Origin: Phycisphaerales bacterium
Lineage (GTDB): Bacteria > Planctomycetota > Phycisphaerae > Phycisphaerales > UBA1924
Length of the DNA stretch: 64,000 nt
Assembly (NCBI GenBank): GCA_028289195.1
Contig: JANQQR010000023.1
Span: 407,740-471,739 of the forward strand
Direction: 5' to 3'
Positions 44,135-53,393 of the stretch are shown here, in pieces. The translations under genes were made by a program, and so were the position numbers. Below the pieces are notes generated by a model. That model did no database searches and was not told where the DNA came from. It saw only the letters and a list, made by a program, of their open reading frames with translations. The first letter of the stretch is position 1. Every line of letters starts with the position of its first letter.

Positions 44135-45016
44135 ATGTACACCGAACCAGGGATGGAAACGGCTTTGACCACAGCCGACAGGTACAACGAGGTGCGCTCT
44201 CGCATCGCCCGCGCCGCCGAGCGCTCGGGGCGACGCGCCGAAGACGTGCTCCTCGTCGCCGTCACCAAATACGCAGAGATGGATCAGGTCCGCGAGCTGA
44301 TGGCCCTCGGGCACCAGGACTTCGGCGAGAGCCGGGCCCAGCAGCTCATCCAGCGGGCCGCGATGGTCGAGGAGCTGATCGGCCGGCGCAAGACGATGCC
44401 CGGGGTGTCGTCGGCGAACACCCCCTCTGGATCGCCAAGCGGCGCCGGCGGGCGCCTGAGCGCCGTCGCCGGCGGGCTCGCCGATCCGGCGGCGCGTCTG
44501 CCCGAATCGGTGCGCTGGCACATGATCGGCCACCTGCAGCGCAACAAGGTCAAGAAGCTGATGGGCCAGGTCCGCCTGATCCACAGCGTCGACTCGCTCC
44601 GACTTGTCGAGGAGATCCAGACCATCGCCTTCAAGCGCGACGAACCGGTCGAGTGCCTCGTGCAGGTCAACACCTCCGGCGAAAAGAGCAAGTACGGCTG
44701 CGCCGTCGCCGCCGCCATGCCGCTGTGCGAACAGATCGACACGATGATCCACCTCAACGTGCGCGGCCTGATGACCATGGCGCCCTACTCGGAGAACCCC
44801 GAGGACGCCCGCTCCACGTTCGAGCGCTGCGCCGAGCTCTTCGAGGAGATCCGCACCCGCGGCATCGGCGAGGGCCAGTTCAACATCCTCTCGATGGGCA
44901 TGACCAACGATTTCGAAGTCGGCATCGAGTGCGGCTCGAACATGGTCCGCGTCGGAACCGCGCTCTTCGGTGAGCGCAACGCCAGCGACGAACACTCCGA
45001 GACCGACGAAGACTGA
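44135..45016 (+). CDS. yggS: YggS/PLPBP family pyridoxal-phosphate homeostasis protein
   Basis: A 293-residue PLP-binding protein that buffers B6 vitamers and affects amino-acid metabolism rather than catalysing a known reaction. The PLP lysine lies in LLVAVTKYA. HMIGHLQRNKVKK, HSVDSL, VNTSGEKSKYGC and LSMGMTNDFE are conserved. An insertion of about 40 Gly/Ala/Ser/Pro-rich residues (near 88-128) separates the first and second parts and makes it longer than the usual 230. ATG 44135 is fixed by AGGAGG four bases upstream. Its stop is 2 bases from that of trmB. Confidence 0.92.
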   Translation: MYTEPGMETALTTADRYNEVRSRIARAAERSGRRAEDVLLVAVTKYAEMDQVRELMALGHQDFGESRAQQLIQRAAMVEELIGRRKTMPGVSSANTPSGSPSGAGGRLSAVAGGLADPAARLPESVRWHMIGHLQRNKVKKLMGQVRLIHSVDSLRLVEEIQTIAFKRDEPVECLVQVNTSGEKSKYGCAVAAAMPLCEQIDTMIHLNVRGLMTMAPYSENPEDARSTFERCAELFEEIRTRGIGEGQFNILSMGMTNDFEVGIECGSNMVRVGTALFGERNASDEHSETDED

Positions 45017-45018
45017 CC

Positions 45019-45717
45019 CTACCGCTCCGGCTTGCGCAGCACGGTCGCGTTGAAGGGCCGGCCCTCGCGCCGGTACTTTCGCTCGAAGTTCGTCCCGACC
45101 ACCTCGCCATCTGAGGCGGAGTCGGGCCGCTCGAACTCCAGACGATGGAACCGGCCGGAGCCGTCGGGCGGCGCCCAACGCGCAAAGTGCTCCTCCATCC
45201 ACGACCAGTAGGCGTCGTGATCGGTCACGATCCGGAGCTCACCCCCCGGCAACAACGTGCGGAGGCAGTCCTCGAGGAACCGGTCCTGCACGACGCGCCG
45301 CTTGTGGTGGCGGGCCTTGGGCCATGGGTCGCTGAAGTAGAGGTGGATCACCTCGACGATCCCGCTGGGCACACGCCAGTGCAGGAACTCCGTGGCGTCG
45401 GTGTGGAGCATGCGCACGTTCGCCAGCCGGTTGCGCCGGACGCGATCGGCGGCGTAGGCGAAGAACTCGCCGGCCCACTCGATTCCCAGGAAATTGGTCT
45501 CGGGCGTCAGCGGCGCGGTCTGCACGAGGAACGTGCCCTTGCCGGAGCCGATTTCGAGCTCGAACCGACGCTCAGGGTTCTCGAACCAGGACCGCGGGTC
45601 GATCCGCGCGATCTCGGGGTCGGACAGGACGCTGTCGGGCAGCGGGCCGAGGTCGTCCTGGGTCAGGCCGAATCCCTCGTATGACTGCGCCTTTCCTCTG
45701 CTGAGACCGAACGACAT
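45019..45717 (-). CDS. trmB: tRNA (guanine-N7-)-methyltransferase
   Basis: A 232-residue class I SAM-dependent methyltransferase that makes m7G46 in the tRNA variable loop. The SAM loop is ELEIGSGKGTF; FLGIEWAGEF follows, and the tRNA-binding signature YFSDPWPKARHHKRR is intact. The C-terminal TNFERKYRREGRP is typical of TrmB. ATG 45717 is chosen because it matches the family N-terminus and has TAGCAT eight bases upstream. Confidence 0.93.
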   Translation of the reverse strand: MSFGLSRGKAQSYEGFGLTQDDLGPLPDSVLSDPEIARIDPRSWFENPERRFELEIGSGKGTFLVQTAPLTPETNFLGIEWAGEFFAYAADRVRRNRLANVRMLHTDATEFLHWRVPSGIVEVIHLYFSDPWPKARHHKRRVVQDRFLEDCLRTLLPGGELRIVTDHDAYWSWMEEHFARWAPPDGSGRFHRLEFERPDSASDGEVVGTNFERKYRREGRPFNATVLRKPER

Positions 45718-45725
45718 AGGCGAAG

Positions 45726-45731
45726 ATGCTA
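45726..45731 (-). promoter_or_regulatory. -10 element (TAGCAT) of candidate leaderless trmB
   Basis: TAGCAT on the minus strand ends 8 bases before ATG 45717; no Shine-Dalgarno is seen. Confidence 0.4.
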
Positions 45732-45785
45732 CGCGCCGGCCCGGCGGCGTGCGAGCGGTATTATGCACCCACAAGGAGACGCCCG

Positions 45786-46196
45786 ATGTCCGACAACGAC
45801 CTTGCCAAGCGGATCGAATCGCTGGAACACGAGCTGGCCGCGCTCAAGACCAGGCGCCTGGAATCGCGCGAGATCGCGCTGATGGACGACGGCGGCAAGG
45901 CCAGGGCGACGCTCACCATGGGCTCGGGCGGGCCGGAGTTCCAGCTGTTCGACGAGGACGGCTCGGCGCGCATCAAGCTGGCGCTCACCAAGGACGGGCC
46001 CGGGATCACACTCGCCGACGAGCGCGGCCAGACCCGTGCGTGGCTCGGGTTCGCCAAGGAGTCGCTGCGGATCGGCTTCGCGGACGACGCCGGGCACAGC
46101 CGGGCGTTCTTCGGCGTCATGCGTGACAGCGGCCCGATCGCCAAGTTCTACGACGAGAAGCAGAACGTCGTCTGGTCGGTGCCCGAGAGCGACTAG
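45786..46196 (+). CDS. Coiled-coil protein with 22-residue beta repeats
   Basis: A 136-residue protein of unknown function. Residues 1-28 form a coiled coil (DLAKRIESLEHELAALKTRR). Then four and a half repeats of about 22 residues follow with the pattern I-x-L-x-D-x-x-G-x-x-R-x-x-L and a closing Gly-Pro: 29-50, 51-72, 73-94, 95-117 and a partial unit from 118. The layout of a coiled coil before short beta repeats recalls trimeric fibres or a beta-solenoid. There is no signal peptide. AAGGAG lies 7 bases before ATG 45786. Its TAG stop and the hisD TAG stop share the palindrome CTAG. Confidence 0.72.
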   Translation: MSDNDLAKRIESLEHELAALKTRRLESREIALMDDGGKARATLTMGSGGPEFQLFDEDGSARIKLALTKDGPGITLADERGQTRAWLGFAKESLRIGFADDAGHSRAFFGVMRDSGPIAKFYDEKQNVVWSVPESD

Positions 46197-47467
46197 CGGG
46201 CGCGGATCTCTGCCGCCCGCGCGTGGGCCTCGAGGCGCTCGAGGCGCGCCAGGGCCGCGACGTCGGCGATGGCGCTCTCGGGCGCTCGCCTGCCGTCGAG
46301 CCTCATCCACGTGCGAGGACGCAGGAAGTGGAACACGCTCAAGCCGGCGCTGTGACGCGACGTGCCGCCCGTGGGCAGTGTGTGGTTCGGCCCCAGCCCG
46401 TAGTCTCCGAACACCTCGGCCGATTGGGCGCCGATGAACACGCCCCCGGCGTTCCGGACACGGGCGGCGACATCAACAGCGTGAAGCGTGATGATCTCGA
46501 GGTGCTCCGGGGCGAGCCGATCGACGACCTCGATTGCCTCGGCGATCGAATCGCACACGCAGGCGCACCCATTGGCGAGCGCGGCGCGGGCCGTGCCGGC
46601 GGTCGGGAGCGTATCGAGCTGGCGTTCGATCTCGGTCTCCACGTCGGCGGCAAGCCCTTCTTCTGTGGTTACGAGCACGGGAACGGCCATGGGGTCGTGC
46701 TCAGCCTGGGCGAGCAGGTCCGACGCGACGACCGCCGGATCGGCGCTGGCGTCGGCCAGCACGACCAGTTCGCTCGGTCCGGCGAGCATGTCGATGCCCA
46801 CCGTGCCCGCCACGAGTTTCTTCGCGGCGGTCACATACGCGTTGCCCGGCCCGACCACCACGTCGCAGGCCCCGAGTTCCTCGAACCCGTACGCCATCGC
46901 CGCGATCGCCTGGGCTCCGCCCGCTCGCAGCACGTAGTCGGCCCCCGCGACGTACGCCGCGGCATCCATCACGGGATCGTCGCTCGGGGTCGCGACCACC
47001 ACGGCCTCGCACCCGGCCACACGCGCGGTCACGGCGGTCATGAGCACGGACGAGGGCAGCGGGTACCGTCCGCCCGGCGCGTAGCAGCCCGCCCGCGCCA
47101 CCGGCTCAATGGTGTGCCCCGCGCGACCTCCCTCGATCTCGACCTCGAGCGCCCGCAGCGAATCGCGCTGCTCGCTGGCGAACGCCTCGATGCGACCCGC
47201 GGTGCGCTGGAGCAGCCCGATCACGGGCGCATCAACGTCCTGCGCACAGCGCTCGAGTTCGATCCTGTTCTTGACCAGAGCCTGGCCCGGCTCGAGGCCG
47301 TCGAAACGCTCGGCGTAGCGGCGCAGAGCCGCAGTACCGCCGGAGCGAACCGCTTCGACGATCTCCGATGCACTCGCGAGCGTCTGCTGGTCGACGGGGT
47401 CGCGGCGCTCGATCGAGGCATCTCCGGGGCCGACGACGCGGAGGTTCCTGGTCTCGGTCTGGTTCAT
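46193..47467 (-). CDS. hisD: Histidinol dehydrogenase
   Basis: A 424-residue zinc enzyme that oxidises histidinol to histidine in two NAD-dependent steps, the last reaction of the pathway. Motifs are CYAPGGRYPLPSS, VVGPGNAYV, MLAGPSELV, zinc ligands in LLAQAEHD, catalytic APEHLE, and GPNHTLPTGGTSRHSAGLSV. Length is normal. It is the last gene of the his operon; its ATG overlaps the stop of the hisA-hisI-hisE gene by 4 bases. The frame is open further upstream, but that region encodes the previous gene. Confidence 0.97.
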   Translation of the reverse strand: MNQTETRNLRVVGPGDASIERRDPVDQQTLASASEIVEAVRSGGTAALRRYAERFDGLEPGQALVKNRIELERCAQDVDAPVIGLLQRTAGRIEAFASEQRDSLRALEVEIEGGRAGHTIEPVARAGCYAPGGRYPLPSSVLMTAVTARVAGCEAVVVATPSDDPVMDAAAYVAGADYVLRAGGAQAIAAMAYGFEELGACDVVVGPGNAYVTAAKKLVAGTVGIDMLAGPSELVVLADASADPAVVASDLLAQAEHDPMAVPVLVTTEEGLAADVETEIERQLDTLPTAGTARAALANGCACVCDSIAEAIEVVDRLAPEHLEIITLHAVDVAARVRNAGGVFIGAQSAEVFGDYGLGPNHTLPTGGTSRHSAGLSVFHFLRPRTWMRLDGRRAPESAIADVAALARLERLEAHARAAEIRAR

Positions 47468-48756
47468 CGCTCGATCTCCTCGGCGGCCTTGGCGAACTGG
47501 GGTTTGGCGTCGCCCTTGCGTCGGGACACTTTCATCGCGCGCAGGTCGAGCTGGCGCTCGACTTCCTCGAGAGTGACCCCCGAGCGTGTCATCGCCACGA
47601 GTGCGAAGTACAGGACGTCCGCCGTTTCCCACGCGACATCAGCAGGCGACGCGGCATCGCAGAGCTCGTTGGCTTCCTCCACGAGCTTGGCGCGCAGCAG
47701 GTCGGGGTCGGACGCGAGACGCTTTGTGTACGAGCCCTCGGGAGCGTCCGCGAGCGTTGAAGTCAGTCGGCGAGACAGTTGCCCGAGGCCCGACGCCTGA
47801 CCGAAGCAGCTGCGCGATCCGGTGTGACAGAAACCGGCGCCCGCCTGTCGCACGGTGAATCGCAGCGCGTCGCGATCGCAATCGACGCTGACCCCGAGGA
47901 GTTCCTGCTCGGCGCCGGACGACGCGCCCTTGACCCAGAGAGAGTCGCGGGATCGCGACCAGTAGGTGCCGCGCTGGTTCTCGATCGCGTCACGAAGGCT
48001 CCGGAGGTTGGAGTAGGCGAGCCCGAGCGCCTCGTTGCGCTCATCGCACACGATCGTCGGCCAGAGACCGTCGGGCCGGTCGCTCGTCAGGCACGCCGCG
48101 AGGGAGTCGGCCAGATCGATCTCGCCCTTGTAGAGCGCCATCCCGACCTGGCAATCGGCCCCGAGCGCGTCGGCCTGGGCGATCTCCGTTGCTCCGCGCA
48201 CGCCTCCGGCCACCGTGACCTTCGCGTCGCCCGCGGCCTGCACGATCTCTCGGATCCGGTCGATCGGCAGCCCCTTCATGCTGCCCTCGACCTCTACGAA
48301 CGTGACGAGAAAGCCGCCGACGTACGCCCGGAGTTCCTCGATGCGCTCGAGCACGCCCCGCCCGGTGCCCTTGGTCCAGCCCTCGACGACGACTTCGCCG
48401 TCGCGAGCATCGAGCGCCGCGATGACGCGTTCCCTCGGGAGCTCACCCAGCACCTCGGGGGTCGCGGCCGTGCCGAGGATGACCTGGCGCGCGCCGGCGT
48501 CGAGCCAGCGCCGCGCCGAGTCGGCGTCGCGGATCCCGCCGCCCACGCGACAGGGAGCAATCGCGAGGAGGTCCTCGATCGTCGCGCGGTTGTCGCCACG
48601 GCCGAGCGCGGCATCGAGGTCGATGACTGCGACGTCGCCGACGAGACCGAACTTCCGCGCCAGCGGGCGGGGGTCGCCCGCGTCGACTTCGTGGCGTTCC
48701 CCGCCGACGAGCTGCACGGCGTTCCCGCCCATCAGATCGATCGATGGGATGATCAC
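47464..48756 (-). CDS. hisA/hisI/hisE: HisA-HisI-HisE trifunctional fusion protein
   Basis: A 430-residue fusion of three histidine enzymes. Residues 1-225 are the HisA isomerase barrel with catalytic D7 (PSIDLMGG) and D116 (AALDARDG). Residues about 226-320 are HisI, phosphoribosyl-AMP cyclohydrolase, with YWSRSRDSLWVKG, metal-site VDCDRD (D292, D294, D296) and C310/C317 in CHTGSRSC. Residues about 325-410 are HisE, phosphoribosyl-ATP pyrophosphohydrolase, with KLVEEANEL and ETADVLY. HisIE fusions are well known; HisA in front is not the usual arrangement. Pathway order is E, I, A, so the fusion joins consecutive steps. Both ends overlap neighbours by 4 bases. All three sites look intact. 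Confidence 0.93.
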   Translation of the reverse strand: MIIPSIDLMGGNAVQLVGGERHEVDAGDPRPLARKFGLVGDVAVIDLDAALGRGDNRATIEDLLAIAPCRVGGGIRDADSARRWLDAGARQVILGTAATPEVLGELPRERVIAALDARDGEVVVEGWTKGTGRGVLERIEELRAYVGGFLVTFVEVEGSMKGLPIDRIREIVQAAGDAKVTVAGGVRGATEIAQADALGADCQVGMALYKGEIDLADSLAACLTSDRPDGLWPTIVCDERNEALGLAYSNLRSLRDAIENQRGTYWSRSRDSLWVKGASSGAEQELLGVSVDCDRDALRFTVRQAGAGFCHTGSRSCFGQASGLGQLSRRLTSTLADAPEGSYTKRLASDPDLLRAKLVEEANELCDAASPADVAWETADVLYFALVAMTRSGVTLEEVERQLDLRAMKVSRRKGDAKPQFAKAAEEIER

Positions 48757-49511
48757 AGTCGCACCTCCACGTTCAGCTCTGCGAGCTCCTGCTTAATTGC
48801 GGCCACGGTGTGGTCGGCGTCGTGAAAGATCGAGGCAGCGAGAACCGCGTCCGCCCCGGCGCTCACCGCATCGGCGAGGTGCGACGCCTCGTTTGCGCCG
48901 CCCGAAGCGATGACGGGAAGGCGCACGACGCTCGAGACGGCCTCGAGCAGCGCCAGGTCGTAGCCGCTGCGCGTGCCGTCGCGGTCCCAGCTGGTGAGGA
49001 GGATCTCGCCGGCCCCGCGTCGCTCCGCTTCCCGGGCCCATTCGACGGCGTCCATATCCAGCCGGTTCGTGCCCGAGCGCGTCACGACCACCCACCGATC
49101 GGTCTCGTCGTCCCTCGCGGCATCGATCGCCAGGATTGTGCACTGGCTGCCGAACCTCGAGGCGAGCTGGTCGATCAGGCCGGGGTCTTCCACGGCCGCG
49201 GTGTTCACCGACACCTTGTCCGCGCCGGCCCCGAGCAGGCGTTCGGCGTCGGCCGGTGATTTCACGCCACCGCCGACTGTCAGCGGGATCGAGATGCCAG
49301 CGCGCACCGAAGCGACCGTCTCGGCGGCGGTCGCCCGTTCCTCGGTCGTGGCCGAGACGTCGAGGATGACGATCTCGTCGGCGCCGTCGCGCTCGTATCG
49401 CGTCGCCTGCTCGACGGGGCAGCCGGCGTCGCGCAGGTTCTGGAAGCGCACGCCCTTGACAACGCGCCCGCCCCGCACATCCAGGCACGGGATGATCCTC
49501 GTGGACTTCAT
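48753..49511 (-). CDS. hisF: Imidazole glycerol phosphate synthase subunit HisF
   Basis: A 252-residue cyclase barrel that uses ammonia from HisH to form imidazole glycerol phosphate and AICAR. The catalytic aspartates lie in IIPCLDV (D11 equivalent) and LAIDAAR (D130 equivalent). The phosphate-binding loops VGGGVKS and ASGGANE and the segment LTSWDRDGTRSGYD are present. ATG 49511 overlaps the hisH stop in ATGA. The open frame upstream is inside hisH and is not used. Confidence 0.97.
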   Translation of the reverse strand: MKSTRIIPCLDVRGGRVVKGVRFQNLRDAGCPVEQATRYERDGADEIVILDVSATTEERATAAETVASVRAGISIPLTVGGGVKSPADAERLLGAGADKVSVNTAAVEDPGLIDQLASRFGSQCTILAIDAARDDETDRWVVVTRSGTNRLDMDAVEWAREAERRGAGEILLTSWDRDGTRSGYDLALLEAVSSVVRLPVIASGGANEASHLADAVSAGADAVLAASIFHDADHTVAAIKQELAELNVEVRL

Positions 49512-50137
49512 GATGCAACAGCCTCCGCGCCCGCGCGCACGAGCCAACGCCGCAGGAGCGAGAGGCCCCACGCACCGGACAACTCCGGGTGGAACTGGCA
49601 GGCGAGGACCGGTCCTCTCTCGATGGCGCTGATGAACCGGCTTCCGTACTGCGTCGTCGCGACGCCCCAGCCGTCGGGCGCCTGTGTCAGGCGGAACGAA
49701 TTGGCGAAGTATGCCGCCCCGGATCGGAGCGTTTCGCACGTGCCGTCCGGCGTGACCTGGTTCCACCCCAGCTGCGGCACGCGCAAGACGGGTTCGTCGA
49801 AGCGCTCGATCGACCCACCGATCACGCCGAGCCCGGCAACGCCGGGGGATTCCTCGCTCCGCTCCGCGAGGATCTGCATCCCGAGACAGATCGCCAGCGT
49901 CGGCTCGCCCGAGGCGATCCGGTCGCGGAGGGCATCGACCAGGCCGTGATCCGACAGCGAGTCCATGATCGCGCCGAACGATCCCACGCCGGGCACGACG
50001 AGGCGCGCCGATCGGAGCGCCTCGTCCGGCGTGCTGGCCAGCGCCGCGCGCACGCCGAGCTTCCGGAACGCCGCGATGACGCTAGCGGTGTTCGCGACGC
50101 CGGTGCGCACGATCGTGACATCCTGTGGTGCGCTCAC
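49508..50137 (-). CDS. hisH: Imidazole glycerol phosphate synthase glutaminase subunit HisH
   Basis: A 209-residue class I glutamine amidotransferase. The nucleophile is C84 in [10 protein letters not shown], the oxyanion loop PGVGSF is at 49-54, and the His-Glu pair is in CQFHPELS near residue 190. The GTG start at 50137 overlaps the hisB TGA (GTGA), which fixes the start. HisH and HisF are adjacent as in most operons. Confidence 0.95.
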   Translation of the reverse strand: MSAPQDVTIVRTGVANTASVIAAFRKLGVRAALASTPDEALRSARLVVPGVGSFGAIMDSLSDHGLVDALRDRIASGEPTLAICLGMQILAERSEESPGVAGLGVIGGSIERFDEPVLRVPQLGWNQVTPDGTCETLRSGAAYFANSFRLTQAPDGWGVATTQYGSRFISAIERGPVLACQFHPELSGAWGLSLLRRWLVRAGAEAVAS

Positions 50138-50724
50138 GACAGCGATCCCTTCGTGCTGGGCACGTCTCCGGAGCCGGAACGAGCCACGGCCTGGCGCAGA
50201 GCCAGCGCGAGCGCCTTGAACGAAGCCTCGGCCTTGTGGTGATCGTTCGCGCCCCGGATCACGTCGATGTGCAGCGTCGAGCGCGACGCGATCGCCAGCG
50301 ACTGGAAGAAGTGCGTGATGTTCTCCGATGCGACATCGCCGATCCGCTCGCGCTCGAGCGCCAGGCTCACCTCGGGCCACGGGCGCCCAGAGAGATCCAC
50401 GACGGCCCGGGCCAGCGCCTCGTCCAGCGGCGCGTACGCGGATCCGAAGCGTGCGACACCCCGGCGCTCGCCCAGCGCCTCATCGAGCGCCTGGCCGAGC
50501 ACCAGTGCGCAGTCCTCGGCGGTGTGGTGGTCGTCGATGTGGAGGTCGCCCTCACAGCGCAGGTCAATGTCGATGCCGGAGTGGCGCGAGAGCGCATCGA
50601 TCATGTGATCCAGGAACCCGAGCCCGGTGCTGGGCGACGCGTTGCCGCTGCCGTCGAGGTTGACAGTCGCTGTCACGCGCGTCTCGCGGGTGGCGCGCTC
50701 CACTGTTGCGGTGCGTGCGGTCAT
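50134..50724 (-). CDS. hisB: Imidazoleglycerol-phosphate dehydratase
   Basis: A 196-residue monofunctional HisB. The two metal-binding repeats are DDHHTAEDC and NDHHKAEA, with GFLDHM near residue 40. It lacks the N-terminal histidinol-phosphatase domain of E. coli HisB, so the phosphatase must come from elsewhere; the HAD domain fused to HisC is directly upstream. It overlaps the upstream gene by ATGA. Confidence 0.96.
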   Translation of the reverse strand: MTARTATVERATRETRVTATVNLDGSGNASPSTGLGFLDHMIDALSRHSGIDIDLRCEGDLHIDDHHTAEDCALVLGQALDEALGERRGVARFGSAYAPLDEALARAVVDLSGRPWPEVSLALERERIGDVASENITHFFQSLAIASRSTLHIDVIRGANDHHKAEASFKALALALRQAVARSGSGDVPSTKGSLS

Positions 50725-52457
50725 CGGAGGAGTTCCTCGAGTTCGGAGAGGTCTCCCAGCACCCGGGCAGCGCCGGCGCGCAGGAGGGTGTCGGTCGTGA
50801 GGTCCACATCGTCGCCGGGCGGCACCACGCCGAGCGGGATCACGCCCGAGGCGCGGGAAGCGACAACGTCGTCGACCGTGTCGCCGATCATCCATGCGCG
50901 AGCGACCCCGATCCGGTCCATCGCCAGCCGGACGACGTCCGGGGCGGGCTTGGCCGGCCCGTCTTCCATGGCGATGACGACCGGGAAGAGGTCGGCGATC
51001 CCGGTGCGCTCGAGGAACAGTTCCGCATCCGCCCGGGGCCGGCCGGTCACGATCGCGAGCGGCAGGCGGGCCGCGAGGCGCTCGAGCACCGTGCGATCAG
51101 GGATCATCGATTCCGTCTCCCGGAGGCCGGGGGCCTCCGGCGTCCCCTGGTAGATCGACTCGAAGCGCGACGTCGCCTCGTCGAGCGTCGCCTCGACGCC
51201 CGCCGACGCGAGCAGGGATCGTGTCAGCACCCAGTCGTTGTTGGCGTCTCCCCGGCGCTTCGCTTCGCTGATCTGGCGGGCGTTGAGCTCTACGCCGTAG
51301 GTCGCAGCCGTCGCCACGATGCTCGCCCGATACGACCGCGACACATCGGCGATGACACCATCGAGGTCGAACAGCAGCGCCTGGGGAGCCGCGGCTGAGC
51401 GCAGCGCGTGCTCGAGGTCCTGGTAGCTCCGGCCGTCGCCCGGGCAGGTGATCCGCAGGCAACCATCAAGGGCGGGCGTCCCGAATGCACGAACGCTGAT
51501 CCCGAGGCCGAGCAATCCGTCGGCCATCCACGCGCCGTTCGGGAATCGTGCGAGCACGAAGTTTGCCCGGGACGGGAGCGGCTGCGCCCCGAGTGCGTCG
51601 AGCAGCGACACGAGCGACGTGCGCTCGGTGCGCACGCGATCGACGTAGGCCTCGGGCTCGGGCTGCTCGAGACGCTGCGCGCCGATCGATGCCGACAGAC
51701 CCGAGACCGCGAACGGCGCCCCCACCGCCCGGGCGAGCCCGAGGATCTCGTTGTTCGAAACCAGAAAGCCCAGGCGCAAACCCGCGAGGCCGAACGCCTT
51801 GCTCATCGTGCGAACGATCGCGACGTTTGGCAGCTCCAGCAGCGCGTCCGTCGGGTCTTCGTCGTCGAACTCCGCGTACGCGAGGTCGGCGAGCACCATG
51901 GCACCGACCTCCGAGGCTCGCTCGGCGACGCGCACCAGATCCGCGGTGTCGATCCGCTGCCCCGTGGGGTTGTTCGGGCTCACGAGCGCGATCAGGCCGG
52001 TTGACTCATCGATCGCATCCAGGAATTCCTCGACCGGGAACGCCCCGTCGAACCACGGCACGTCGACGACATCCCCGCCCGCCAGACGAGCGCTGTGCTC
52101 GATCATGGTGAAGGTTGGGGTGTGCTGCACCATCGTCCGCCCCGGCTCGAGCGCGACTCGACAGATCCGTTCGATCCCCTCGTCCCCGCCGTTCGTCGCC
52201 AGCACCTGGTCAGCGCGCACACCAAGACGCTCCGCGTACTTACGCTCGAGCGCCGCGGCGCTCGGATAGAGGCGGAGGTCCTCCGGATCGAGCCGGCCGG
52301 CCAGCGACGCGACGAGCGAGCGCGGGGCCGGGCCCTCGTTGAGGTCGAGCTTGAGTGAAACCGGCTGGAGCGGCGCCTGAGGTACATAGGCGCGCGCGGC
52401 GCCCGCCCGGCTCGCGGGCTCGAAGCTGCGCGTGGCTGGGGGCGTGGCGCTGGTCAT
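50721..52457 (-). CDS. hisC: Histidinol-phosphate aminotransferase fused to a HAD-family phosphatase
   Basis: A 578-residue fusion. Residues 1-355 are HisC, a fold-type I aminotransferase with PLP lysine K220 in [13 protein letters not shown], the SPNNPTG motif (160-166) and the C-terminal Arg in LRITCPG. Residues about 359-578 are a complete HAD phosphatase: motif I DLDGV (D364, D366), motif II IVTGRP (T471), motif III K503, motif IV GDTVDD (D526, D529, D530), with a helical cap of about 90 residues. The operon has no other histidinol-phosphate phosphatase, so the fused HAD is the natural candidate for that step, acting on the product of HisC. This assignment is inference. Confidence 0.92.
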   Translation of the reverse strand: MTSATPPATRSFEPASRAGAARAYVPQAPLQPVSLKLDLNEGPAPRSLVASLAGRLDPEDLRLYPSAAALERKYAERLGVRADQVLATNGGDEGIERICRVALEPGRTMVQHTPTFTMIEHSARLAGGDVVDVPWFDGAFPVEEFLDAIDESTGLIALVSPNNPTGQRIDTADLVRVAERASEVGAMVLADLAYAEFDDEDPTDALLELPNVAIVRTMSKAFGLAGLRLGFLVSNNEILGLARAVGAPFAVSGLSASIGAQRLEQPEPEAYVDRVRTERTSLVSLLDALGAQPLPSRANFVLARFPNGAWMADGLLGLGISVRAFGTPALDGCLRITCPGDGRSYQDLEHALRSAAAPQALLFDLDGVIADVSRSYRASIVATAATYGVELNARQISEAKRRGDANNDWVLTRSLLASAGVEATLDEATSRFESIYQGTPEAPGLRETESMIPDRTVLERLAARLPLAIVTGRPRADAELFLERTGIADLFPVVIAMEDGPAKPAPDVVRLAMDRIGVARAWMIGDTVDDVVASRASGVIPLGVVPPGDDVDLTTDTLLRAGAARVLGDLSELEELLR

Positions 52458-53329
52458 GGGACGATCTGGCTCAGCGACGAGACGACGATGTCCGTCGCGC
52501 CGCGGGTCTTGAGGTCCGGGATCAGCTCGGCCAGCGTGCGCCGGGGCACGGCTGCGCGCACGGCGAGGTCGGTCGAAGCCGTCAGGTGCGAGACTGTCGG
52601 CTTGCGCATGCAGGGGATCGCCTCGACGACAGCGTCGAGTCGCGTCTCGCAGACGTTGAGATCGATCATCACGCGCTCGCGGGCCACGAGCACGGAGCGC
52701 ACGAGCATCACGATCTGGTCGATCGTCTCGCGCAGCGCCGGGTTCTCCAGCGCCCGGGGATTGGCGTAGAGGCGCGTCGAGGAGGTCATCAGCTCACCGA
52801 CGATGTCGAGGTTGTTGGCGCGGAGCGTCGAGCCGGTGGCGGTGTTGTCGACGATGCAGTCGGCATCGTCCGGCGGGAACACCTCCGTTGCTCCGAAGGT
52901 GCGGAGGAAGGTGCCCCGGACGCCCGCCTCACGCATCCAGCTCTGGGTCAGGCTGGCGTACTCCGACGCCACGACAAGGTCGCGATCGGGGAGGCGTCCG
53001 GCCTCGAGCAGCGTGCTCGGAGCAGCGGCGACGAGGCGGACGGGGTCGAGGCCGGTGTCAACCAATTCGACGAGGTCCGCCCCCATCTCGGCGACCCAGT
53101 CGGCCCCGGCGAAGCCGATATCGCGGGCCCCGGCGTCGAGCATCCCGACGATGTTCTGGGGTTTGAGGAGCTTGACGTCGACGCCCTCGAGGCTGATCGA
53201 GGGCCGGTAGCTGCGGGCGCCGAGGGCGACGCGGATGCCGGCGTCGGCCAGGATCTGGAGGACGCCCTCCTGCATCCGGCCCTTGGGCAGAGCGAAACGC
53301 AGGGTCTGTTCGGTGCTTTGTGGGTTCAT
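52454..53329 (-). CDS. hisG: ATP phosphoribosyltransferase (long form)
   Basis: A 291-residue HisG that commits PRPP and ATP to histidine. The catalytic domains carry RFALPKGRM, IGFAGADWV and the PRPP loop IVDNTATGSTL. The C-terminal 80 residues form the ACT-like regulatory domain of the long form, which binds histidine for feedback inhibition, so HisZ is not needed. It is the first enzyme gene behind the leader and attenuator; its stop overlaps the hisC fusion start. No strong Shine-Dalgarno is evident. Confidence 0.96.
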   Translation of the reverse strand: MNPQSTEQTLRFALPKGRMQEGVLQILADAGIRVALGARSYRPSISLEGVDVKLLKPQNIVGMLDAGARDIGFAGADWVAEMGADLVELVDTGLDPVRLVAAAPSTLLEAGRLPDRDLVVASEYASLTQSWMREAGVRGTFLRTFGATEVFPPDDADCIVDNTATGSTLRANNLDIVGELMTSSTRLYANPRALENPALRETIDQIVMLVRSVLVARERVMIDLNVCETRLDAVVEAIPCMRKPTVSHLTASTDLAVRAAVPRRTLAELIPDLKTRGATDIVVSSLSQIVP

Positions 53330-53393
53330 TTCAGAGCCGTGTTCGTGGTTGGGCCGGCTCTGGATGGCAGGGCTTCTGTTTGGGAGCGATTCC

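Noticed and set aside
49512..49766. Upstream extension of hisF by 85 residues (similarly for hisH, hisB and hisD)
   Set aside because: The extensions lie within the preceding genes and have shadow composition; starts overlapping the previous stop as ATGA or GTGA match family N-termini.
53200..53330. A riboswitch as the regulator upstream of hisG
   Set aside because: The leader ORF with its His run and the terminator explain the region; no known riboswitch core was seen.
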